A model generated the notes under the pieces. That model did no database searches and had not been told where the DNA came from. It was given only the letters and a program-made list of their open reading frames with translations. The translations under genes were made by a program, and so were the position numbers. From Varroa destructor (lineage: Eukaryota > Arthropoda > Arachnida > Mesostigmata > Varroidae), in contig NW_019211454.1 in the NCBI RefSeq assembly GCF_002443255.2, forward strand, positions 59,916,894 to 59,980,893: DNA of 64,000 nt. The letters are read 5' to 3'. Shown here in pieces: positions 26,222-37,919 of the stretch (its first letter is position 1; every line of letters begins with the position of its first letter).

Positions 26222-27008
26222 ATTCGGTACCGTGATCGTAAGGTGAGCGGCTGAAAAAATCCTTTAGCCGCGCACGGTTCAATGGTTACCATTGGTTTCT
26301 TTTTGTTTTGCCTAATGACGAAAAACTAACATCGGCGGCAACATAAACTTCTAGGAAACATCGCATATAGAATGTTTGGGGCTTTTCGTTTGTAGACGTT
26401 AGCATGCAGATCTCCAGTGTTGTGCCAGGGTTCCCATTTTGATTGTGTATTCGTATCGATATGCTGTATGAATATGTATAATTGATTTATGTTCTTTTTG
26501 TTGCTTAGATACCTGTAATTATACGACAGTAGCGCTGAAAAAGCTGAGGCGGTCGTTGGCATGATTGGGCCGTCCGTGTATATAGGACAAAGAATTATTA
26601 TTAGTAGTAGTGGTATCTGTACGGATATAGAGAAACGCTATGGAAAGTATATAACAAAACAACATTCTGTTTTGCCTTGCTTGATTATTTGGCAATCTCG
26701 TCAGCGGAACGGAAGCAGAAGAGGAACTTTGTTAATACACGGAAAAAATTTCATACCAATACACACATACCTACTCAATATAATGATTATGGTGATAACA
26801 ATATAGGGCGACGATACGTTGACAAGAAGTGCAATGACATTCCTGCATAAGGACACAGTGCATAGATTACCATTCATATTACACATAGGGAAATAGCATA
26901 TGTCTGAATGATTGCTTCGTAGACGCACGCGGAAAAGCAAATGGTTGATAAGGGGAAAAGTATATAAGCGTGAGGAGAAAGATTATAATTTTTTCAGTAG
27001 ACACATCA

Positions 27009-27029
27009 ATATATATATATATATATATA
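27009..27029 (+). repeat. (AT)n microsatellite
   Basis: About 21 bp of pure AT alternation. Confidence 0.9.
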
Positions 27030-29077
27030 CACTAGTAATAGGGCCCATATCGAAGTATTGGGATACAGTTTGAATTCACCTAATTCACCTAAGCCAGGTG
27101 ACGGGTATCGACAATGTTAGGTGATGATCTCGGATGAGACGACGGTGGCGGCAAACGCCGAATCCGTTTCGTTGCAAGCCTCCTTGTCGGATCAAAGATC
27201 AATGAGCCATATTAATACGACACTCGTTGAAGTCGCTAAACGCGTCCGATCCAATGGCCTCCACTGTGGACCTAATCGAAATTTGCGAAAAGCACAGTTG
27301 AATCATAGGATGGTTTCATTAGTTTTGACTGCGACGTTGTCCGGTTGAAGTGCAACATTCGCGAATATCTCACTCGTTTACCAAGCAAATGAGGGTCATT
27401 TAGGAACGACACAGTGTCAACAGTCGGCTTAACGAAGAAGGCCCTCACGGGCGGTGTGTGTCCCTTTGCAATGTGCAATATATTTAAGAGATTTCGTATC
27501 TCGAAGGCACTTAAGGTACTCACTATACGGTGCGGTGGTCGCCTGCTGCCTGCTCTCACAAGGCAGAGGTTGACCTCGCAAAATATAAACAAACTTACGC
27601 AGATTCACTCAAATGGCACAGTCACATCCAGAGGGAGTTCGAGATGATATTGCCAGAGACACGATTAAGTAGAGAGCGAGCCAGCCCTACGCAGTGCTAG
27701 GCTCGATTAATTCCCCATCGACAGAAGCTTCTTGTTAAGGAGCATTGGTTTCCATTAGTATTACGATGGTCAGGTGATAACTATTATGAACAATATTATA
27801 ATAGTAAAAATGAATATTAGTTCCATCGCCTCAAAAGTGCAATATTTAATCGTAGCACGCCATTGCAAATATCGCAGATAGCACACATTCATATTTAGGC
27901 GCTACAACATAGTCTATTTACCCATACCACAGGCAAAACGTCCTTCAACTCAGCAAATCTGAAACCTGTGACAGAATACCGTTAGCATCTTCGATTTTCC
28001 CCCAGTAACTTAAATAGCCACGCCAGGCTTCGCTCACGGTACACGCGAATGGTACTTAAGTTCATCCCACCCATCAAGAGTCAATCGAAGACTAGCACGC
28101 GAGTTCAAGTGGCCAAATACGACAACTTGTCATAGCCGTCCTATCTTACAAGAGGACGATGCTAGCGAAAATGATAAGAAAGAACGATGCGATTGATAAT
28201 AACAGTAACGAGAATAATATATACATGAATGGCGACGATTTACGAGCGACGGAGATTACATTATCCACATCATGGAAGCGCTCCCTCTGATAGGTGCCGT
28301 CTATAGTTAGGAAGATGAGGATGATAATGTTGCTAGTTATTATATGAATAATAATAGACCGAGGAACAAAACCACAATAACGCCATATTTCTATTTAGGG
28401 ATCTTCGGTGGTCCTCGGGGCTCTGGAATCGCACCTTTTCTTTTTTTTTTTTTATCTTCACCAAAAACTCACATCAACCCCCTTGGAAACAATAGGCACT
28501 ATCCATCTACCGACCAAGTCAACAAACAATCATCTGTTCGCGATAATGTTAACGATCGCAAACCAACCCAACAGCAGCGACAACAGCATCAACAAACATG
28601 AAAAAAAGGCATTTATCATTTTTTGTAGAATGGGAAAAATACGGGATGCGAGAGAAAACAACGAGCCAGAGGTACGGAAAATCAATTAGGGTCGACAAGT
28701 CAGAAGCCGGAGTGAAAAGCTGAAGAGCCGTGCCGAAAAACAAGTTTTGTGATTTATCTTATTAGGTATATTCTATTACATTATTGCAAGAGAGAAACAA
28801 AAATGTAGGTTTTAACAATTATTCCAACAAGATCATTTATAGCCATATGAATTTTTGGCAAATACAGAAAAAAAAAACTTGTGAAAGGCAAGCAACAGTC
28901 ACTCTGATGCACATAATTAGTTTTCATCGCTGATAATAAAAAATGTTGAAGCGTAGCATCGCAAAAAGTTAGAAATCTCAACAATAACGCTTTGGATAAC
29001 ATTAACGCATAGGATAAACATAACGAAATTATCAATCGTTTCTTGATTACTTCACCTAGGACAGCTTACAATGAACG

Positions 29078-29079
<2 letters not shown>

Positions 29080-29111
<32 letters not shown>
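29080..29111 (+). repeat. (AT)n microsatellite
   Basis: About 32 bp of pure AT alternation. Confidence 0.95.
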
Positions 29112-29114
<3 letters not shown>

Positions 29115-29533
29115 CAAAAACAGGGCAACTATGAATGAAAGCGACGAAACGCAACCACAATCATAACGACGATAACAAAATAGAGATTTATGTAACCTGG
29201 CGCATGAAAAGATCACCCTGTGACAAACCAGTAAAAATTACCGGGCAAGGTCAGTCATTGTAAACACTTTGCACCGAAAGGAAAACGCCGATAATTGCAC
29301 ACAAATAAACAACCAAACAGGACAGATAGATAAAAATTTTGTATAAATTCAAGCATGCTATATAACAACAGCCATAATGACAAAATTATGCCACTAATTT
29401 CAATAAACTAAAAACTGAAAATTATAAACAAACAAAAAACTGACATCGATAATAATAACGATGTGGAGAGCGATCATTATGAACGCGAAAATTGATAAAC
29501 ATTCTATTCTACATGTGGATATCATTACAGTTC

Positions 29534-29554
29534 TTATTATTATTATTATTATTA
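29534..29554 (+). repeat. (TTA)n microsatellite
   Basis: About seven TTA units. Confidence 0.85.
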
Positions 29555-31230
29555 TATTAGAAATTATAATGAGTATTTGTTATTATATCAACTAATGACT
29601 TAGCTAATATGTAAAAAAAAAAAAACTATTTATCACGTGTCATTCGGACGACGTAGCCTTGCGTAAACCTACGTCCTCGACCTACATCTATAGTTAAAAA
29701 GAAGAGATCAGGATAACAACATTACATATATATAGTAACTAGATGACAGTTATGAAAATGTTGATTATGACTAGGGCAGTGATTTCATTTCTACAATGAC
29801 TACGAGAATGATACCGATATAAAAAGTGACGAAACCATTCCGGCACAATTATACTATTTTTTATGTGCGATAACAAAGCACATGTATGAAAAAACAGCAT
29901 AAACAGTTACGACATATAGGCGCGCTACGATTCTACAAAAAAGGGACTCTATTTTGTAGACGAAATATAACGCTTTTTTCTGTCGTAGGCAACAAGATAG
30001 AATAACGAGAGCATGAGAAAACGACAAATAGACCCGTTGATGAAAGACTAAGAGCGTGTCCCCGTAACGATAAACGACGCAGGCGAATGTTGTATAGAAC
30101 GAAATAAACAATGACAGGAAAACGAAGACGATATCACGTCAAGAGAACGAGAGCAAAATATTACCATCTGTGAAACGTCATACTATGGAAGGTAGCGAGA
30201 CAACGAGCAAAAGAAACAGAACAATACAGCCGGGGCACTCGCAGAAAGACTCTGATTCCTTTATTAACAGGAAATACTCAACGGGCCAATACTAGCAGTA
30301 ATGTTCCCGATACGCTAGCAATCATTCAATGGTCTTTTACCTTACGAGGGTAACAGGTATGACATTAATCTCCGATAAACCCATTATAAGACAACAGTTC
30401 GTAAACGGATGGCGCGACTAGATGTGTGCATAATGAAAGTGTTCGGCCATATCTCCACTCGGCCTACCTTCATTTCCTAGCAGATGTCTGGAAAACAGTG
30501 CAAATGCGGCCAAAATAAGTTCACGCTTATATCGAAATTCAACCGTATGTGTGCGTGTGTGACTGTGTGCACTCATAGAGTCTAAGAACACTGACTCTTA
30601 TTCCAACGACAAGAGAGTAAGAATACTTCAGACGATTGTTTAATGTTATTTCCCAATGCTTCTAATTTACTTCCTCGAGAGGAAAAATAGCTATCCGCGA
30701 CGCACGGCTATTTACTATGGGACGGAAGAGGGATCTTCCTAGTGTTCCGGCCTGAATGAATTTGGTAAGTGTTATTGAAGCCTACGAATACTGAGAACTG
30801 CAACTAACTGCTTACCATCGATGAACTTTGAACCAAGGAGGAAAGAGGGAGAAAAGCAAAAACAGAAACCTGACCTCGTTCTACTCCAATTCGCTGGGCC
30901 ACCGTTGATAGCTGCTGACCTGAGACAAGTCACCATACACGAGTGGAGTTACCACAGCGGAGAGCACACCCTCGGGATCTGCTCTAGGTTAGCCTGTTGA
31001 AACGAACAGAAGCATGCGATCGCCTATTAAGAGGTCCCCATCCATCGTCAGAATGATATGAATCTGAAGAAAAGCCAAATAAACACCCAGGGCCCAGACT
31101 ATTCTTTCACGTGACGATGGCGAGAACAAAAACATGCCGACGGGGTCGATAGACACTTTTAAAGAATGTGGAACATGAAAAGTTAAGGCGACATAGCTGC
31201 AAATTGACTCGAATAAAAATACTAAATACG

Positions 31231-31270
31231 ACAATAATAATAATAACAACAACAACAATGATAATAATAT
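31231..31270 (+). repeat. (AAT)n(AAC)n compound microsatellite
   Basis: AAT units change to AAC units and back to AAT across about 40 bp, at the downstream edge of the A-rich block. Confidence 0.85.
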
Positions 31271-31274
31271 TTAG

Positions 31275-33499
31275 CTACTATTTAACGAAACGGATGGCGC
31301 CAATAAATTACGAAGGATTATTCCAAAAAACTATAAACGAAGCAGTTGTACTCATTTTTACACTAATATCGAAAAAAAAACTATCAAAGTCTAAATCTTA
31401 AATATTGATTATACTCAATAAGTAAATAACTTAATTACTCGTTACGGGATAACACAATGTATTTTGGTTGGTTTATCGAAAGCAAGCTAACTTATTATAG
31501 ATAGTAGTGAATAAATTAAGACAATTATAACTTTTGACGGTCATATATATATATAATAAATATTCCATTTCATTTTTATCAATACAAACTTGTAGTGAAC
31601 ATAATCAGCACGGTTACTTCTTGTTATCTTGGATACTTCTCCATGACCTTGATATACTCCCTTCATCGTTCTCATTCAATTTCTCTCGATTACGGTGAAC
31701 AACCTTAGAGATGACTCTCAGAACGTTTTGCGTTATCATTTTTCTCACCATCGATTCCAAAAAGAGGAAGTTACGTATATACTAGTAAAACTTACTTAAC
31801 AATTTTTCAAACTATTTTTTCCGAAGCGGTCTCGAAACCAAGTGGCTGTCATACTGAGGTCTATACTCATTTACGAAATAAGGATGAGATGTGAGCCTTT
31901 CTATATTTTACTAGGGCCTTCAAAACACTAAGGAGATCTTGCAATTATGTGGCAACGCTGTGCTCTAAATTCGTTAGTGATTTTTATAACGTATTTGAAA
32001 AAAATAGTATTTTTAGTTGCGTCTTTGCTACCGTGCAAGGTAGGCACTCTAGTAGTTTTTTGCAAGATGCCTCTAATGAGCTTTTTGTTGTCTTGATCAC
32101 ACTGTGAGGAAAAGATTATCTCCGTAAATCAAACTCCTAGCCGTTCCTCATATACTTCTTCATTTAATATTGTATTTCAAGAATCTTGTATAACATGTTG
32201 CTTTTTTAAAGTCGTCATGGTTAAACGATTGCACCACCGTCCACTCTCCGGATCAGTCAAGCCACCCGCGGAAGCCTCCACATTAGTAATGTGACTTCTA
32301 CTGTAGCTCTATGAGCTTATCTCGACATAGCCACACGCGAGAAGGTAGCACAGCTACATTCCTTTTTGCCCACCCTTTATCCCTTGTCTTGGCTTTGCCC
32401 CATCTGTTTTGTTGCAACTGGCAAATGGGCAGGCAATCTCTCTCGTCGCCTCCCCGACCTCGCCAATCACCCAGCAGGAATCCTCTCGGGAGGGGGAGTT
32501 GGCAGGATGTGGACTGCTTTTCTACTTCTTCTTCGCTCTTGACTTTATAACGAAGTTGCAATTTAGTTGGCCTTCACTTTCTTTTTCCTCGGTCCTTGCC
32601 TGCCCCGCCAATGTCTCATTCTCAATTCTATGTGTATGTTTTCCGGCATAAACGCTTATCCGCGTGGGATGTATGTACATTTGTATCTGGGCGTGGATGA
32701 GTCATCTTGAATCCAATATAAATCTGGGACCATTGGCAGAGTTAAATTGCGCGCGGTCGCCCCACTCCGTTTCAACTTGTATCTCATCGACAGCCGACCT
32801 GGAGCGTTCGAATACAGTTCATACAGTGTAGCGTGTGGAGGAGATTATAAGGGAAAAAAGGGACAAGGCTCGCGTACCACAGCACGGTTGAGTCATTGCG
32901 CAAGAGCGTGCGGGCGCAGGGATAGAGTAAAAGTATGTGAAGCACGAGGAGAGCGAGGGCGCTATGAAGAAAGTGTAGCGTGAGCGGCGCCCTTGCATTT
33001 TCAGGTGATCCTTGCTGTTTCTCTACTGGTAATGATTATGTTGGTAATAAATCTTATCGTTTCTTTCCATACCACTGTGCCTAGTCCCTCTCACGAGCAC
33101 TGCTTTTGCATTGAGCTGCCAAGCCTGTTTCGTTTTTGCCCCCCGACCCCTTTGCAAACAGCCCTTTTCTTCCATGGCCTTCATCCATAGCAGAGCACCC
33201 TACCCTCCTTCTATTTCGTCCATTCATTTATTCATTCAGGTCGTCTTTTTCCCTAACAAAAGCGCTAAGGTCCTCTCCTCCATCTCATTTCATACATTGC
33301 TCTAACACAAATGAAGCAGGCAAAACGTACACAACAAAGCGCACACATTCTCAAGGGTAACGAGGCCGCATGCAGTTGAAATGCTGCACCTTGAGAAGGC
33401 CGGGCATGGAAAAGTGCAAGGGAGCTTCGGAAGCGCGGTTCACTTGAGGAGCAAGGGGTGATGGCAAGGCAGTCTAATAATAAGGGACTGGGTGTTGCG
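31275..33499. other. AT-rich stretch passing into a GC/CT-rich island
   Basis: 31.3-32.2 kb is AT-rich and shows nothing. From about 32.3 kb the + strand becomes pyrimidine- and CpG-rich with overlapping motif-less ORFs on both strands (32298-32561, 32409-32651, 32747-32983). TATAAAT at about 32718 has no matching initiator. It resembles the GC-rich region in front of the Cdk5 activator and may be 5' flanking DNA of another gene. Confidence 0.4.
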
Positions 33500-33506
33500 G
33501 AGAGTC

Positions 33507-33573
33507 CTATAAATGGGCACCTCCTGTCCGCGTCCGTCGCCAGTTTAACCGTTTGAAGAAGGACTCCGGGATA
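33507..33573 (+). promoter_or_regulatory. Candidate core promoter: TATA, initiator and DPE-like
   Basis: A CCTATAAATG TATA box lies about 32 bp before GCCAGTTT, which resembles the arthropod initiator (TCAGTT) with its A at 33542. Exactly at +28 from that A is GGATA, which fits the downstream promoter element RGWYV. The spacing of all three is what insect-type core promoters show. Each motif alone is weak evidence; the combination is the reason for the call. Confidence 0.4.
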
Positions 33574-33579
33574 GCAGGA

Positions 33580-33720
33580 ATGGAATTCTCTGCCTCGGTC
33601 GACACCCCACCGTGCCAGCCATCAGGAAATCAACGGATGAATGGTCGATCGGGCGGACTAGAGAAAAATGCAAGCCGTTCAGACACCCATCTCACAGTCC
33701 AATCTGGTTGGATCTTCTAA
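33580..33720 (+). CDS. Small ORF behind the candidate promoter (46 aa), unrecognised
   Basis: This is the first ATG after the predicted start site, 38 nt downstream, in a fair context (caggaATGG). It encodes MEFSASVDTPPCQPSG... and stops at TAA 33718-33720. I see no signal peptide, membrane segment or known motif. It may be a short coding exon whose donor I cannot find, a small protein, or an upstream ORF. No homolog comes to mind. Confidence 0.2.
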   Translation: MEFSASVDTPPCQPSGNQRMNGRSGGLEKNASRSDTHLTVQSGWIF

Positions 33721-33738
33721 CCGCTCTTTTTTGCTCAG

Positions 33739-33909
33739 TGGGGAAAAGCTCTACTTTATACAGTTCCTATTTTCTATTTTTGGTTGGGTCAGTGCCCTGC
33801 TGAAGCGGCTGGTCTATCTGAATCTGAACGAGGCGTGCATTTCTTATAAGCCGGATAAAGCAAGACTAAAAGCCTTACAGAGAGCCCCTCTATCCACACA
33901 TCAGCATTA
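33739..33909 (+). CDS. Candidate terminal exon, unrecognised
   Basis: A near-ideal 3' splice site (CTAAC branch-like sequence, then ctcttttttgctcag) ends at 33738. One frame then runs 56 codons to TAG at 33909, with a hydrophobic stretch FIQFLFSIFGWVSALL followed by a basic part RLVYLNLNEACISYKPDK, as in a membrane anchor with a short cytoplasmic tail. A second frame is also open for 36 codons. The family is unknown, and the ORF at 33580-33720 has no good donor to join to it. Confidence 0.2.
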
Positions 33910-33910
33910 G

Positions 33911-35306
33911 CCCTTTCTCCTCAGGTTTCATAGTTCCATTTACTTCTCATACGGCGAAACGGACGAATGGCACATGACGCGGGTATATATTACCTATCTA
34001 CATATATAATCATAAATATATGTGTCTGTGAGTAAATGTTTTGGGAAAGGCAGATTAACGCATATAGGAAAACGATGTAAACGAAGAAATAGGCTTGCCG
34101 GGTTGCGGGTTCTTCCGTAGAGGCCAGACTGTGCGTACACTTTCGATGTAGATGTAGTGTTGGGTAATACTGTTTGTAGCCTAACAAGCACTAGATCGGG
34201 CCGTAATCCGCCGCCATCGTACCGTAGGTGGAGCTGTTGATATGGTACGTGCTTGCAAAATCAGACTGCTGCCGCCTGGAACATGTGAGTAGTTAAAATC
34301 CGTGACTGAATGACACCCCCAGGCTTGCTGTTTTACGCTCTGGGGTTCTTACGACTTCCTACTACAACTAATTCTTCAAGCACTATTTGGTCTGTATCCA
34401 GGACAACACTGATCACAATATTGACTATACTCGCGGGGGCCATTTCTGATTTGCGGTGTAATTTGCTCAAGTTTACTAGGGTGCTAGGAAAAATGGCAAC
34501 TGACCATATTTGTATTACTTATGTATAATATATACTTCGGTATCGATTTGGGAAAATTTTTTCTTGCCTGGGTGATGTACTCCCGATCTCTTTCGTTTTA
34601 TTTTTTCCTTAATAAATTTTGTGAACTCTTTTTTCAAGATCAGATATAAAGCGCACCTACACAATTGGCTTCTCTTTGCTTCAGTCACACTTTGTTTAGT
34701 CTAGAATAGGTACGTTTCTTTGTGCTTTTTCCAATTTAGTAGATTCAAGTTACTAACAACTATAGGATGTTTCATTTATTTTCAAAACAAGCGACCTTGT
34801 TTGTTAGCATTGTGCATTTTATCTCGCGAGGGTTTGACGGTCTTTAAGGGTCAATATTTATGTGGCAGATAATTGAACATTTACGAGCTATGAATTCCCA
34901 TCTAGATACCTTTAGCGTTTCATTAAGGTCTACATGACAAAGGATTCTGGCTCTACCGCAGCAGGCACATGTCAAGTGTTGTTTGCGGAAACCACCTGGT
35001 CAAGGCTTCCTTTACCCCCATGGCTACACATCAAAAAATGGTGTCCTTGTTTGTCATATTTGAGATCGTCGCGTACTTGCACGAGGTCGATCATTAGAAA
35101 CACTGCGTGTAAGTTGGACTAAAAGGGCTTTGAGGCGATGATTACATATAACGAAGAATACGCAGAGTACCAGGTCATCAGGCGGATTAATTGCAACATT
35201 GACACAAGCTGAGTTCAAGTAACTCATTATTACAACACTGTTTTTATCAGTAACGACATAATGAAAAAAAATCTCAAAAAAACTACGTACTTAAGTTAAC
35301 CATTAG
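33911..35306. other. No supported gene
   Basis: An ATG-initiated 72-codon ORF at 34310-34528 with a hydrophobic middle (TTLITILTILAGAI) and a 62-codon ORF at 34934-35122 have no recognisable family. A strong acceptor (gcttctctttgcttcag) near 34684 leads into frames that close within about 30 nt. Confidence 0.5.
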
Positions 35307-35462
35307 GCTTTCGTAGAAGCATCATTGGCTGGATTGTTACATAGTACAGTCGTGGCTGCTCGTATTTTAATGCAAATACCGACAACTATATGGCAGGCAG
35401 CAGTTTCGAAAAAGCCTGGAACTGTGGTTCTAGAAGGTGTTTTGCCCGTGCGGTCGGTATAA
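35307..35462 (+). CDS. Candidate terminal exon, unrecognised (weak)
   Basis: After an AG at 35305-35306 a frame of 51 codons with alternating small and hydrophobic residues (AFVEASLAGLLHSTVVAARI...) ends in TAA. The pocket is GC-richer than its flanks. The acceptor tract is poor, and the opposite strand (35533-35303) is also open for 76 codons, so the strand, and whether it codes at all, are unresolved. Confidence 0.12.
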   Translation, partial: AFVEASLAGLLHSTVVAARILMQIPTTIWQAAVSKKPGTVVLEGVLPVRSV

Positions 35463-35539
35463 TAGGATCTCGTGCTGGCCGTAGAACTTAACGTATTTCT
35501 TATTTTTTTTTTTCTCTCATCTCTGAAAAACAAGCTTCA

Positions 35540-37639
35540 ATAATTGCTTTCAAAATGATGTTTTTCGACATTCTGCTTTGATAAAATGCTATGATTTTAT
35601 ATATGCCAATGAAAAAAGTTTCAAGTTTTATTAGACTAACTTCTAATTTTCTCCAGCAAATAATTTCCATGAAATGTTAGTTCATAGAGTTGTTAAACAC
35701 CAGCATCATCCAAGGGGATTATTCATAACACCTTTACGATGCTGGGTCCATCTATAAACTTACATGTAGACGTCAACAAGAGGCGACACTATTTGTATTG
35801 ATCACAAGATCAAGCGACCCCTTCTAACACGCCTTGTGGTATGTGCGACGGTCCGGCGACTAGGCTATAGGAGGAAGCCTGAGGAGTTCGCTAAAAATAG
35901 AGCCACTGTACCGTACGCGGCTCAATTGTCGGCTGCACTGCAGCAGTTGTACGTTCACAAAAATAACTAAGAACTAAATAGGACCAATTTCCAATAATTC
36001 CAAGTGGTATTTTGCTTTAGAATGCTGACCAAACTATTCACGAGTGACGCTATCAATAACGGAGACGGACACCGGTCAGACGGCCGACGGGCGTGCCAGA
36101 ACGCATTTTAGATGCCTCTTCTTTGTTCTAAATGAATCGTTACATTCCAGCGTAAGTTTTAGCGTCTGTTAAACCGTAACGTTAGGATTCACATTAGAAT
36201 AATGTTAGCCTATTCAGGTGCCATTCCGTTATCATTTTAATTATAACCGAATTTAAATTTAAAAAAAAAATTAAGAATATCTATATTGAGATGTTTACTT
36301 TATTGCGGTGTTTTTTTTTCCAAACTAGTGGTATTTTCTTCATGGATGGGCTTATTTGTGGGCGACAGAGATGTGGTAACGCACAAAATGCCAAAATGGT
36401 TTGGTGAAATCAGCGGGGCCAAAACTAAACGCATACGAGTATAATTATATGAGATTCTGAAACTGTACTTAGCAGAAACATTAATAATAGAGCAGCAATG
36501 ATTATGGCTAGAGCGCTGTTCCCAAGCTTTATACGAGTATAGTATTAAAATATCAAGCAAACACGCAGCAGGTCATGGACAGGTGTTCGCATCCAGTATA
36601 TCATGAAGTGACATGCCGAGAGGCCGACCCTTGCGGATTAGCCGGTCGACCATGTAAATTGCCATTGGAAGTTTTCGGCGGAGGTTTCACGTTTTCTGGT
36701 TCGGTAAAGGACACGCCTTTGGGATTTGGGAATTATTTTGGCGCGCAGTTATTCAAAGTACATATCCGCAGTCGCATAAATTCACAGACTTTTTTAAATC
36801 TCGAAATAGTAAGCTATGCGCAAGTGGTATTTATAAAGGAGTAAACAACTCGCAGGCTTGTTTACCTGTTCCAATAACATTTACGGTAGTTAAGCGTACC
36901 CCTTCGTAAGATTATCTGATAAGCTGCATTATTTATTATATGCATTGCTGCTAATAATGTCGATTCATTTGTTTGTCTGACCGTGAGGTTAGGGTTTACT
37001 CATGTCCTATTCAACATAAGCTGGCCTGAACCACGCACGTTTACGCAAGACATCGGCCTGGTCAACTCGAGTTGCGAATGTTGCTGAGATCAAAGGCCGA
37101 TTCAAATCAAAACAAAAAACCAATAGTCACAGCGGACCTCATGTTAAGGCTGTAGCATGCAGTTGTCCAAACGCGTTTTTGGCTGCGGTGGCAGGTTCCT
37201 TGCTAAAGTATTTACATCCTTCCTGTATGTAGATTGAATGTCCACATTTGGATAGTGATTCACAACTTACACGTTGAAATTATCGAGTGCAAAAACGTTA
37301 TAATGAGTATATTCTGTTAAGCTTTTTTACTTCAAATTTTGCTCATTAATACATAGCTGCACTGTCACTGACCTGAAAATCGAAGCGTTAGAACCTCGCT
37401 AATTTTATCGTTTTTTTTTTTGTGAGATCTAATTAGCGATATAATTACTTAACTGTTGACTTTTCCGCAAATTGTATAGGGGAAAAAAATTAGCGTTGAC
37501 CTATAAAATCAACTATAGTTAATTACATTTTGCTAGATGTTGGTTCTGTGCCAAATACATTCTGGTCGGTAGATGCCTGAACTATCAAAGTTACTAGTTG
37601 AAGGCTTTAGTCGAACTTGGTTAGTGATCTCTACTATGG
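35540..37639. other. AT-rich stretch without a supported gene
   Basis: ORFs at 36300-36560 (minus) and 36575-36844 (plus) have no motif I recognise. The minus strand has AATAAA at 36931-36936 and another at about 36298, which could serve the candidate minus-strand exon at 37640-37783. Confidence 0.5.
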
Positions 37640-37783
37640 TTAGTCATCATAGTCGGCTCCGTCCTCAAGTTGCACATTTACGAAGATTTCAAAGGCTACA
37701 TTATCCTCGTCAGCCTCGATGGCGTCAACATCGTTGGTCTCACGTCTCCTACGCCCGATCAGTTGTGGGTTCTGCCGTGGATT
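37640..37783 (-). CDS. Candidate last coding exon of an unrecognised minus-strand gene
   Basis: Minus-strand acceptor (catttttaaacgtttcag) is followed by 47 codons and TAA. The peptide starts NPRQNPQLIGRRRRE and ends in a strongly acidic tail with EADED and DGADYDD, unlike the random Leu/Ser/Cys mix of chance frames. The exon is GC-richer than its flanks, and a minus-strand AATAAA lies about 700 nt downstream. The opposite strand is open as well (37670-37918). I do not recognise the protein; upstream exons would lie above 37.8 kb. Confidence 0.3.
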   Translation of the reverse strand, partial: NPRQNPQLIGRRRRETNDVDAIEADEDNVAFEIFVNVQLEDGADYDD

Positions 37784-37919
37784 CTGAAACGTTTAAAAAT
37801 GGCGGAGACAGCCATTTTGAGGCGCATAGTTTTGTTGTATTGTAATAGCGTTATTCCAGTAGGTATTTTCTCTATCGTGCTCTACTCCTGTCTAATCTGT
37901 GCTGCTCAACAACTATAAT

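Larger units (their letters stand above)
24858..31230. other. A-rich, gene-free block downstream of the Cdk5 activator
   Basis: Across most of this block the + strand holds about twice as many A as T, and stops are frequent in all frames. Contents are microsatellites (listed separately) and ORFs without motifs, such as 27121-27348 and 27272-27592. The block could be intergenic DNA or an extended neuronal-type 3' UTR of the gene upstream. I cannot distinguish the two from sequence. Confidence 0.5.
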
